Assembly: GCF_014698965.1 (NCBI RefSeq)
Contig: NZ_JACXAE010000013.1
Location: forward strand, 1 to 64,000
Reading direction: 5' to 3'
DNA length: 64,000 nt
From: Iningainema tapete BLCC-T55
GTDB taxonomy: Bacteria > Cyanobacteriota > Cyanobacteriia > Cyanobacteriales > Nostocaceae
The translations under genes were made by a program, and so were the position numbers. Within the stretch, counting starts at the first letter, position 1; each line of letters begins with the position of its first letter. The notes beneath the pieces were generated by a model. It searched no databases and was not told the DNA's origin. It was given only the letters and a program-made list of their open reading frames with translations. Positions 56,953 through 64,000 of this stretch are shown piece by piece.

Positions 56953-56973
56953 TCTGTTGTCTGTTGTCTGTTG
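56953..56973 (+). repeat. Heptamer tandem repeat TCTGTTG
   Basis: Three TCTGTTG units (56953-56973), followed by TCTCC, 11 nt before the ATG of the hydrolase gene, so within its translation-initiation region. STRR-type repeat. Confidence 0.75.
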
Positions 56974-56984
56974 TCTCCTAACCC

Positions 56985-57836
56985 ATGACTACTCCACAAG
57001 TTGAGCTAAATCCGTGTTTCCTCACGCCTAAACGGTTGCAGCCTGAGTATCCGTTATTTGTGTATCTGCCCGGAATGGATGGTACTGGGCAACTGTTGCG
57101 ATCGCAAACTGCCGGATTAGAAGCAGGGTTTGATGTGCGTTGTTTAGCAATTCCCAGAAACGATTTGACTAGTTGGCATGTGTTAACTCACAACGTGTTG
57201 AACTTAATTCACGCTGAACTGGAAAAAAGTTCCCCACGTTCTGTTTACCTTTGTGGGGAATCGTTTGGAGGTTGTTTGGCGCAAAAAGTGGCGATTGCTG
57301 CACCGCAGTTATTTAAGCGCATCATTTTGATTAATCCAGCTTCTAGTTTTCATCTTCGCTCTTGGTACGATTGGGCTTCACAATTAATTTACTTTACACC
57401 AGCTTTCTTATATGACATCGGCGCAGTCGGTTTGTTACCATTTTTAGCAGCATTGACAAGAATTTCGCGGAGCGATCGCGAAGAACTTTTGAAAACAGTG
57501 CGTTCAGTACCACCAGAAACCGTTTTGTGGCGGTTATCTTTAATTAGGGAGTTCAATGTTAATGATCACCAGTTACGTAAACTGACTCAACCAGTTTTGG
57601 TAGTAGGCAGTGCTGAAGATCGGCTTTTACCTTCAATGAGTGAAGCCAAACGCTTAGCGAATGTTCTCCCAGATGCCAGAATGGTAGTACTACCACATAG
57701 CGGACACGCCTGCTTGTTAGAAACAGATATCAACCTCTACGACATTATGAAAACTCACGACTTTTTAGAAAGTAATGTTTTAACAGCTAAGGAACTAGAG
57801 GTTAGGGGACAAGCTCATGTTGATGGGCTGACATGA
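56985..57836 (+). CDS. Alpha/beta hydrolase (phytyl ester synthase N-domain-like)
   Basis: A 283-residue esterase/lipase/thioesterase-family protein. Nucleophile elbow GESFGG, Asp in VLVVGSAEDRLLPS and His in PHSGHACLLE form a plausible triad. LFVYLPGMDGTGQLLRSQ is the oxyanion region. It matches the N-terminal domain of plant phytyl ester synthases, while the upstream gene matches their acyltransferase domain. Chlorophyll-derived phytol esterification or acyl exchange is thus a plausible role. A heptamer repeat precedes its start. Confidence 0.82.
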   Translation: MTTPQVELNPCFLTPKRLQPEYPLFVYLPGMDGTGQLLRSQTAGLEAGFDVRCLAIPRNDLTSWHVLTHNVLNLIHAELEKSSPRSVYLCGESFGGCLAQKVAIAAPQLFKRIILINPASSFHLRSWYDWASQLIYFTPAFLYDIGAVGLLPFLAALTRISRSDREELLKTVRSVPPETVLWRLSLIREFNVNDHQLRKLTQPVLVVGSAEDRLLPSMSEAKRLANVLPDARMVVLPHSGHACLLETDINLYDIMKTHDFLESNVLTAKELEVRGQAHVDGLT

Positions 57837-57867
57837 CAATTGCACTTCACGGTTTTTTACTTACTGT

Positions 57868-58533
57868 ATGCACCGCTTCCAGTTTAAAGGGGTAGAAAAA
57901 CTTATCCTCCCGATCGCCTCGCTGCTTGCTTTCGTGTATATGTTTCAATGGTACATATTCGGGGACTTGCGATCGCATAACGATCCTGTTTTTAACGTCA
58001 AACAGCCACCTTTAGTCATGAAAGGAGGCGATCCATACATCCGTGCTTTAATGCGCACCATATCAGCTAGTGAAGCAAGTAGTAACCGTCCCTATTCACT
58101 TTTATATGGTGGACAGCACGTCAGTAATCTCAGTCGTCATCCTCAGGTTTGCGTGACAATTGTTACTGGTCCAAACAAGGGAAATTGTTCCACTGCCGCT
58201 GGTAGGTATCAAATCATCAATACTACTTGGTATAGAATTGCACAAAAGTATCACCCAAATCCGATGCGGATTATGTTTTGGGCGTCTTATAGTTTTGAAG
58301 CAGAGTATCAAGACACTGTGGTTTACCGTTGGTTAGTCGATTCCCGAAATTGGGGAACAGATATCTCTCAACAATTGCGTCAAGGTAAGTTAAATGAAGT
58401 TTTAAGGCGACTCTCTCCTACTTGGACAAGTTTGGGATATGGGATTGAAACCAACTCGGTCAGTAGATCTTTGCCACAAATTTATCAGAGAATGTTGGTT
58501 GAAGAATTGAGAGTAGCCGGACAATCAACATAG
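57868..58533 (+). CDS. Membrane-anchored muramidase-like protein (GH104, lambda R family)
   Basis: A 221-residue protein. A membrane span (about 10-30) anchors a domain similar to the phage lambda R lytic transglycosylase: TISASEAS with catalytic-type Glu69, YSLLYGGQHVSNLSRHP, STAAGRYQI and a late LSPTWTSLGYG. Lambda R cleaves the MurNAc-GlcNAc bond. Here it is anchored and chromosomal, so a cell-wall remodelling role is likely. It has two Cys (QVCVTIV and GNCSTAA) that may form a disulfide outside the cytoplasm. No holin or other phage genes lie around it. Confidence 0.8.
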   Translation: MHRFQFKGVEKLILPIASLLAFVYMFQWYIFGDLRSHNDPVFNVKQPPLVMKGGDPYIRALMRTISASEASSNRPYSLLYGGQHVSNLSRHPQVCVTIVTGPNKGNCSTAAGRYQIINTTWYRIAQKYHPNPMRIMFWASYSFEAEYQDTVVYRWLVDSRNWGTDISQQLRQGKLNEVLRRLSPTWTSLGYGIETNSVSRSLPQIYQRMLVEELRVAGQST

Positions 58534-58548
58534 GGGGTTTTGAAAAAG

Positions 58549-59505
58549 TTATTCAAGCTGCGAAAATTCTACTTGCTTGAGAGTAGAACTCCAAATATCG
58601 TAACCCTGTTCATTTAAATGTAATCCATCTGTGGTGAGATCTTCTCGCAAATTACCTTGAAAATCTTGAAACCAATAATGCAAATCGAGATATCTTGCAC
58701 GTTCTTGTTTGGCTATGAAGGCTAGTTGATAATTAATTCCCCGTATTCGGCTATTAGAAATAGTGGGTAGACGAGTAGGTAAGATTGATTGGATCACAAT
58801 TTGAGATTTTGGGTGAGTTTTTCGTAGGCGGCGAAGCATAAGGCGGTGATTACGCAAGATAGTTTCATCTGTGGCGCCCTTGCGTAAATCGTTGATTCCC
58901 GCCATGATGTAAATTACATCTGGTTTGGTTTGGGAAAAAGCGGATATTCTTTTTAATACACCGCTGGAAGTATCACCGGATATGCCCTGATTCAACCATA
59001 ATTTACCAAGGGGCATTTTTGTCCGGGGAAACCACATACTTAAAGAATCACCGACTAAGATGCCCAGACGATTTGTGCCTTGAGCAGTAGCAACAGCACT
59101 TGCTTCCATTGCCAGTAAACTTTTCCATTCTTGGTAAGTTAGTTGATGCTTACGAACCGACATTTCTGGCAATGAACTCAAATCATCTAGGCGTGTATAA
59201 ATCTTACCTGCTTTGAGTGCCGCCAATCTTTGGTAGTAAAGTTGATTTCCCGATATTAGTTGATGACTAAATATTGCTCTGTTCGGTGGCTCAATCATTT
59301 CTGCTGAAGCTTGCCACCCCTGTTGGCTTTCTGGCAAGGACACTTCCTTATGTAGAACTTCGCCTTTTACCTGTGTACTCTCATTTACATTCCACAGCCA
59401 GTTCAAAGAAGCTGGATGAACAGTTATTACCTGCGGTAGAGTAGATGCTGGTATTGCCAATCCTGTCAACAAGCAGCTTGCTGCCAACAGATAAAGCTCC
59501 CTCAT
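58549..59505 (-). CDS. SGNH/GDSL-family hydrolase, secreted
   Basis: A 318-residue exported esterase. A signal peptide (LYLLAASCLLTGLAIPAS) leads to a 120-residue N-terminal region, then LGILVGDSLSMWFP with Ser154, GISGDTSSG, IYIMAGINDL (Asn in block III) and TDGLHLNEQGYDIW (Asp and His). It is convergent with the muramidase gene (16-nt gap). Substrate could be acylated glycan or peptidoglycan (inference from placement). Confidence 0.85.
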   Translation of the reverse strand: MRELYLLAASCLLTGLAIPASTLPQVITVHPASLNWLWNVNESTQVKGEVLHKEVSLPESQQGWQASAEMIEPPNRAIFSHQLISGNQLYYQRLAALKAGKIYTRLDDLSSLPEMSVRKHQLTYQEWKSLLAMEASAVATAQGTNRLGILVGDSLSMWFPRTKMPLGKLWLNQGISGDTSSGVLKRISAFSQTKPDVIYIMAGINDLRKGATDETILRNHRLMLRRLRKTHPKSQIVIQSILPTRLPTISNSRIRGINYQLAFIAKQERARYLDLHYWFQDFQGNLREDLTTDGLHLNEQGYDIWSSTLKQVEFSQLE

Positions 59506-59832
59506 CTTTTCTCTCCTTAGTAACTGTGTTTAGTAAATTTTACTTATGCTAGGTTATTAACATTTACACTAAATTACTCAGAAAAATTTGTTATTGGGAT
59601 TACATTTACAATCTCTTTACAATTTTGTGACAGTTGATAAGTTTATTGTTACTAGCTTATACCAAGACACAAACCACCACTTAGCCTTCTTGTTCAGTAA
59701 GAGGTGGACGACGGATTCGCGTATGCATTTGATCCGCAACAGCATCTCCCAAATCAACCAAAACCGCATCTCTCTAGCCATGTTGCCCAAACCTGTAGCT
59801 TTACACCATTAATAGAACCAGTCCATAAATCT
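59506..59832. other. Intergenic stretch, nothing assigned
   Basis: 327 bp between two minus-strand genes. No reading frame longer than about 75 codons, no clear hairpin. Likely holds the SGNH hydrolase promoter at its left edge. Confidence 0.45.
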
Positions 59833-60534
59833 TCAGTTATTTGACTCGGAATGAATGCCGAGCATTTCCGTTTTCAGCTGCAAATTCTGCCCTAATTTTG
59901 GTTCAGTACCAGCAAGTAAACGCTCAATATTACTACGGTGGCGCAAAATTACATACAAACCGGCAACAACCCCAAACAGGATATAGGGTAACGGTTGATT
60001 TAATAGAATCATGAAAATAGAAACAGCAACAGCACCACAAATCGAACTCAAAGAAACAATGCGCGATATCGCCACCACTACACCAAATACACCAGCAGTT
60101 GCTAAAGCTACTTGCCAATTCATTGCCAACAAAATACCCAAACTAGTAGCAACCGACTTCCCACCACTAAACCCTAAAAAAATGGATTTACTATGTCCGA
60201 GTACAGCAGCTAACCCAACTAGAGTTATTATCCAGGGTTGCCATAGTTGAGAATTGACAGTTGAAGGTATTAAAGTTTGACTGCCATCAAAATTGAACAA
60301 CCAATAAACAAGGAAGATTGCTAATATTCCCTTCAAACAATCTACCACTAAAACAAAAGCCCCTGGACCTTTACCCAAAGTTCTTAAAACATTAGTTGCT
60401 CCAGTAGAACCAGAACCAACTTCTCGAATATCAATCCCTTTCAACAGCTTAACTGCAATGTACCCAGTAGGAATGGAACCCAGCAGATAAGCTACGAATA
60501 AAATCGCCCCACACAAACTTAACCAGATAGTCAT
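59833..60534 (-). CDS. plsY: Glycerol-3-phosphate acyltransferase PlsY
   Basis: A 233-residue integral membrane enzyme that uses acyl-phosphate from PlsX to acylate glycerol-3-phosphate. LGSIPTGYIAVKL, REVGSGSTGATNVLRTLGK and GHSKSIFLGFSGGKSVATSLG are the three conserved loops, intact. Five or more membrane spans. plsX and plsC lie elsewhere in the window, so all three steps to phosphatidic acid are present. Confidence 0.94.
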   Translation of the reverse strand: MTIWLSLCGAILFVAYLLGSIPTGYIAVKLLKGIDIREVGSGSTGATNVLRTLGKGPGAFVLVVDCLKGILAIFLVYWLFNFDGSQTLIPSTVNSQLWQPWIITLVGLAAVLGHSKSIFLGFSGGKSVATSLGILLAMNWQVALATAGVFGVVVAISRIVSLSSICGAVAVSIFMILLNQPLPYILFGVVAGLYVILRHRSNIERLLAGTEPKLGQNLQLKTEMLGIHSESNN

Positions 60535-60604
60535 AAGAAATTGGTAATTGTTAATTGTTAATAGCTAATTGCACTATTAGCCAGTCTTCAATTAGCTATT
60601 CACT

Positions 60605-61954
60605 TTAATAATCATCATCATAATTTCTCATCATTTTGGGGTCAGGAGCAAAAGCTAACCACAAAGGAAATTGTAGCAGCGCGAGACTAATTTGCTCCTC
60701 GGAATCATCAATGAGAATGAATGGTAGTTGATTGGCTTTCACCAAGCGATCGGCTTTTTGTGCTAAAGCTTCTGCTGTCTCAAATAATACTACGCCTCTG
60801 TCTGGTCCAAAATCAGGACGACCGATTCCCAGGCAGTCTTGTAAACCGCGCCGCCACTCACCTAAACGCTCTGGTGAATTTGCTAACACTAATGTACGGA
60901 CACGATCGCCATACAACTTGTGTAACACTGAAATAGCTGCTGAGGCAATTAGTATATTTTGCAACCTACTACCCATTGTCCGCAAAGCACCTCGTCCTCC
61001 TTGGTTAAAAAACCAGTTGGAAACTCGCTCTGCATGAACTGGTTCAAAAGTGCGGCGCAATTGCCAGGGTGGACCGTAGTAATCTGGTGTGTTACGGTAC
61101 TGATCGATGAGGCGACGAATTTGCTTGGTAGTTTCTTGAAACTGCTGTTGCGCAAATTGTGGTGTTCCTGCTTGAGGCTGCTCTGTGGGCTTGCTATCTT
61201 TAATCACTATTGGTGTTTCTGGAAGGCGATCGCTCTTTACCAGTTGCAATTGTTCTGCTGCTGCTGCCAAATCCTGTAAACTACCTGTAAGGTAATCTTT
61301 AAAACCCTGCACTCTAATCGCCAAATCCTGAGAAGCTCCGGCAAAAGTGGTACGCATCTCATTGCGAATGCGTTCTTGACGCCTTTCCAACTGTTCCACA
61401 GAAAGTTGCAGCGCTTGTTTGCGTTGCTCCAACCCAGCAATAGCCTCTTGCACCAGTCTTCCCATTCCCCTTTCAGTTGAATCTATCTGTTCAGTCAGGG
61501 TTCTATAGGAAACTTGCAAATTAACTATCTCTTCTTGGAGCTTTTGTTCAATGCGTTGTAAATCTGCCACACGTTGAGTTAGCAGGGCTTCTTCAAAGCG
61601 CTTTTGTTCTAGTTCCGATGCGCTGATTTCCAATGGCACAGATTCCTCTGTTGTTGTCTGTGCCACTGTAGTTGATTTTTCAACTAAGACACTTGGTGTT
61701 TCTGAATTATTTATGAGTTCCGAAGTGAGATTTTCTTGTTGTGTCGTGTCAACTGCTGGATTTTGCTCTGCTGAAACCACCATTGACTCAACAGATGAGT
61801 TTTCTTTTTGCTCAGTTGTACGGTTTTGTTCTTCTGGGATCAACGACTCATAAATTGGTTGTAGAGGTTGAGATTCCGCTGAATTCATAAGCGATAGTGT
61901 AATTCCTGTAACGCAAACAAAAAGCTGGAGAAGTCCTTTTGGTTCAACAGACAT
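60605..61954 (-). CDS. DUF3086 family protein
   Basis: A 449-residue cyanobacterial protein. An N-terminal signal-like segment (GLLQLFVCVTGITLSLM) is followed by a Thr/Glu-rich linker, a coiled coil (about 140-250: QRVADLQRIEQKLQEEIVNLQ), and the conserved C-terminal domain with DYYGPPWQLRRTFEPVHAERVSNWFFNQGGRGALRTMGSRLQNILIASA. It is encoded after DUF3119 and mlaE, an order kept in several cyanobacteria as far as I know, so a role in envelope lipid transport is inferred. Start at ATG 61954; a longer frame overlaps the neighbour. Confidence 0.82.
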   Translation of the reverse strand: MSVEPKGLLQLFVCVTGITLSLMNSAESQPLQPIYESLIPEEQNRTTEQKENSSVESMVVSAEQNPAVDTTQQENLTSELINNSETPSVLVEKSTTVAQTTTEESVPLEISASELEQKRFEEALLTQRVADLQRIEQKLQEEIVNLQVSYRTLTEQIDSTERGMGRLVQEAIAGLEQRKQALQLSVEQLERRQERIRNEMRTTFAGASQDLAIRVQGFKDYLTGSLQDLAAAAEQLQLVKSDRLPETPIVIKDSKPTEQPQAGTPQFAQQQFQETTKQIRRLIDQYRNTPDYYGPPWQLRRTFEPVHAERVSNWFFNQGGRGALRTMGSRLQNILIASAAISVLHKLYGDRVRTLVLANSPERLGEWRRGLQDCLGIGRPDFGPDRGVVLFETAEALAQKADRLVKANQLPFILIDDSEEQISLALLQFPLWLAFAPDPKMMRNYDDDY

Positions 61955-62006
61955 TCTGCTGTGAATATCTGTACCTAAGTTTACAATTAAACTATTTATG
62001 ATAACA

Positions 62007-62402
62007 TTAAATACGTGGACAACGTTCTTCCAGACAAGTTTTGAGAGTTTTGGGATCAAATATAATTGGCAAAAAGTGAATACTTTTAACTTCTTTAAAG
62101 TAAAAAAGAATCGGAACTGCTGACCAGAATATACGCCAATTTTGCCACTCTTGGTAGGGAAAGCGCCGAATTAACTTTTCGCCTCTGTAAATATCTAAAT
62201 CTGTAGTAGTAAATACTAGACGCAGTGTCACCGCTTGAAACATGAGAAACAAGCCAAACAAAGCAACCAGGGAGCCTACCCAAGGTTGCACTAGTAGTAG
62301 TCCCATTGCGGCAACAACTAACACCACAGGTATGTTGTAATTGGGCTTGAGTTCAACCGTGGATGCTGATGAAGTATAGGTTGTAGTCACAGTCAAAAAC
62401 AT
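62007..62402 (-). CDS. DUF3119 family protein
   Basis: A 131-residue protein with two membrane spans (IPVVLVVAAMGLLLVQPWVGSLVALFGLFLMF), followed by a PH-like soluble part (TTTDLDIYRGEKLIRRFPYQEWQNWRIFWSAVPILFYFKEVKSIHFLPIIFDP). Family DUF3119. It lies between mlaE and the DUF3086 gene, so it may be a membrane-bound accessory in the same lipid transport system. Confidence 0.85.
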   Translation of the reverse strand: MFLTVTTTYTSSASTVELKPNYNIPVVLVVAAMGLLLVQPWVGSLVALFGLFLMFQAVTLRLVFTTTDLDIYRGEKLIRRFPYQEWQNWRIFWSAVPILFYFKEVKSIHFLPIIFDPKTLKTCLEERCPRI

Positions 62403-62450
62403 TTATTGTGTGAGCGTGGACATAATTTCTATTTTAGAATGGTATAGCAA

Positions 62451-63248
62451 CTAGAATCCGAGTTGGAGTGTTCCGCCCCTTCCCTGAAACATCACCCACG
62501 AAAGAAAAAAGTTGCTCACAAATATAATTAATAAAGCTGTAACTACAGCACTTGTGGTTGATTGTCCCACTCCTTTAGCGCCTCCGGTTGTCGTCAAGCC
62601 CCAATTACAGCCAATTATGGCAATCAGAATCCCAAAGCAACAGGCTTTAATCATGGCGCTGAGAATATCCCAGGTTCCTAAAAAATTTCGCGCTGAGTCT
62701 AGAAACACTGTTTCGGAAAGGTTGTATATATTTGTTGCAATTATTAATCCCCCCAACATGCCTGTCACTAAAGATAAGAGGGTTAAAACTGGTAACATCA
62801 TGCAGCAAGCTAGTACACGAGGAACCACTAAGTAATCAATGGGATCTGTTTTTAACATCATGAGGGCATCTATTTGTTCGGTTACCCGCATTGTGCCTAT
62901 TTCTGCCGCAAATGCTGAACCGACTCTACCAGCCAAAATTACTGCGGTGAGAACTGGTGAAAGTTCTCGTGTTAGCGCTAGTGACAGTACTCCACCAACA
63001 ATGTTACCAGCCCCAAAGTTGATAAATTCCCGTGCTACCTGAATTGTAAATACTGCTCCGACAAAAATAGCGGTTAATAAGGCAATGAATAGGGAGTCTG
63101 GACCTACTGCTGCCATTTGTTCTCGCGTGTTACGCTGATGTATTTTACCCTGAAGTATGTGGATCACCACTTGCCCACACAAAAAAGTAGCCGTCAACAA
63201 TCGCTGGCTCCATGCTCCCAACCCGAATTTGGCTCTAGTCTCAACCAA
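62451..63248 (-). CDS. mlaE: MlaE-type lipid ABC transporter permease
   Basis: A 265-residue permease with five or six spans. VGAVFTIQVAREFINFG, LTRELSPVLTAVILAGRVGSAFAAEIGTMRVTEQIDALMMLKTDP (the coupling helix signature) and GGAKGVGQSTTSAVV are intact. It moves phospholipids between membranes with an MlaF-type ATPase and MlaD-type binding protein; neither is in the window. In plants the homologue is TGD1. Followed by DUF3119 and DUF3086. Confidence 0.92.
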   Translation of the reverse strand: MVETRAKFGLGAWSQRLLTATFLCGQVVIHILQGKIHQRNTREQMAAVGPDSLFIALLTAIFVGAVFTIQVAREFINFGAGNIVGGVLSLALTRELSPVLTAVILAGRVGSAFAAEIGTMRVTEQIDALMMLKTDPIDYLVVPRVLACCMMLPVLTLLSLVTGMLGGLIIATNIYNLSETVFLDSARNFLGTWDILSAMIKACCFGILIAIIGCNWGLTTTGGAKGVGQSTTSAVVTALLIIFVSNFFLSWVMFQGRGGTLQLGF

Positions 63249-63496
63249 TGTTTACTCTTTTACTCGCGTTCCTGCCGTCATCATAGCGAATTACAACCAA
63301 CAATTGTTAATGGTTTATGGCTAATTGTTACTATTTACCATTAGCAATTAACCATTAGCCCTTTTATGTGTATATATTTTAATCAAAACTTAAGATTTTT
63401 AAACTATCGTTTGAGTTAAAGAGATAGCTCTTATTGTAGAAAGTGAACGCATTTTTGTTTGCCTATTCTCTATTCAACTCTTGGAGCCTCAATCAC

Positions 63497-63784
63497 ATGA
63501 CTATTTTTACTAATTTTCTCCGTTCTCTGCTTTTAACGGTTATTTTTAGTTTCGTTGCTCCCTTTTTTTTAATCGGTGGCGTACTGGTTTTTGTCTCCTT
63601 TATTGGCTACATTCCTGGAGTACAAGAGATAAGTATCGCGATCGCCACTCATATCTTGCAGTTTCTGACTATTTTTGGTAGTGGTACTCCCTTACGCGGA
63701 TTATTTGTGATCAGTTTAACTTGCAGTTTCGTTGGTGCTTTGTTTGACACTTACGCTTATTATCGGTGTCAAATTTTACGATAA
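63497..63784 (+). CDS. Small membrane protein of unknown function
   Basis: A 95-residue protein with two or three predicted spans (SLLLTVIFSFVAPFFLIGGVLVFVSFI, a middle amphipathic IAIATHILQFLTIF, and LFVISLTCSFVGALFDTYAYY). I do not recognise the family. Start placed at ATG 63497 (MTIFTNFLRS); a GTG at 63443 would add 18 residues. No operon partner within the window. Confidence 0.7.
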   Translation: MTIFTNFLRSLLLTVIFSFVAPFFLIGGVLVFVSFIGYIPGVQEISIAIATHILQFLTIFGSGTPLRGLFVISLTCSFVGALFDTYAYYRCQILR

Positions 63785-64000
63785 ACTCATTGCCAAAACT
63801 ATTTTTAATAAAAATTAATATTAATATTTTTTAAAAAAAGAACTCTGTTGGTCAGCAAACACCCTCCTTAAGCTTAGAGATTTATACCTTCACAAATCAA
63901 AACCACATGAATCAAAGATGATGGTGGAGACATAAACCCTTGATTGTTCAAGATTCCTGAGTTCTGAGTTCTGGGTTGGTGGCTTCTGAGTTCTTGGTTA

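Noticed and set aside
57868-58533. Lambda R-like protein as evidence for a prophage
   Set aside because: Neighbours are lipid and envelope genes and no capsid, tail, integrase or holin gene is present.
59588-59812. 74-codon plus-strand frame between the SGNH hydrolase and plsY
   Set aside because: No RBS, no similarity, composition unlike coding DNA around it.

Overview
The window reads as a chromosomal piece of a filamentous, probably hormogonium-forming cyanobacterium (order Nostocales or a close relative). Evidence seen in the sequence: very frequent GCGATCGC (HIP1) octamers, heptameric short tandem repeats typical of these genomes, a complete hmp-type motility and chemotaxis locus with HmpF, and families largely confined to cyanobacteria (DUF3086, DUF3119, DUF4058). 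I see no rRNA or tRNA gene, no CRISPR array and no intact transposase.

Layout. 0.2-3.9 kb: a two-gene minus-strand unit with a protein joining a RelE/ParE-like N-terminus to an SF1 helicase, then a tail-anchored coiled-coil protein. 4-9.2 kb: DUF4058 protein (apparent frameshift), beta-hydroxyacid dehydrogenase, fasciclin lipoprotein, BcsA-like glycan synthase. 9.5-13.5 kb: TrmJ-like RNA methyltransferase, membrane-anchored class A serine hydrolase, and three related small proteins of unknown function, two of them a recent tandem duplication. 13.6-19.2 kb: secreted arginine-rich protein and a 1489-residue two-partner-secretion adhesin, divergent from an HxlR regulator. 19.5-24.8 kb: broken and intact tandem fic genes, prolyl oligopeptidase, Rpn-type nuclease.

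24.8-36.5 kb: the hmp locus. HmpA (PatA-like regulator), HmpB (CheY), HmpC (CheW), HmpD (MCP) and HmpE (CheA hybrid) lie on the minus strand, with HmpF divergent. Together they form the signalling system for type IV pilus gliding and phototaxis. 36.3-45.2 kb is an accessory, decaying stretch: an unknown protein whose end overlaps hmpF antisense, iteron-like repeats, a ribbon-helix-helix protein, a 5'-truncated phosphodiester glycosidase, an AAA/WD gene frameshifted at a heptamer tract, an HTH-AAA pseudogene with two nonsense codons, a DUF5674 pair, a truncated protease and a PIN toxin-antitoxin pair.

45.2-63.8 kb is dominated by lipid and envelope genes. plsX-fabH-fabD-plsC starts fatty acid and phospholipid synthesis. 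plsY lies separately. A second LPLAT acyltransferase sits beside an alpha/beta hydrolase, echoing the two domains of plant phytyl ester synthases. MlaE, DUF3119 and DUF3086 form a lipid-transport cluster. LptC, a LabA-like NYN protein, metG, a PBP4-type carboxypeptidase, a lambda-R-like muramidase and an SGNH hydrolase complete the region.

Most notable for follow-up: the RelE-helicase/coiled-coil pair, the twin small-protein family, the heptamer tract that splits the AAA/WD gene, the iteron-like array at 37.4 kb, and the LPLAT-hydrolase pair.
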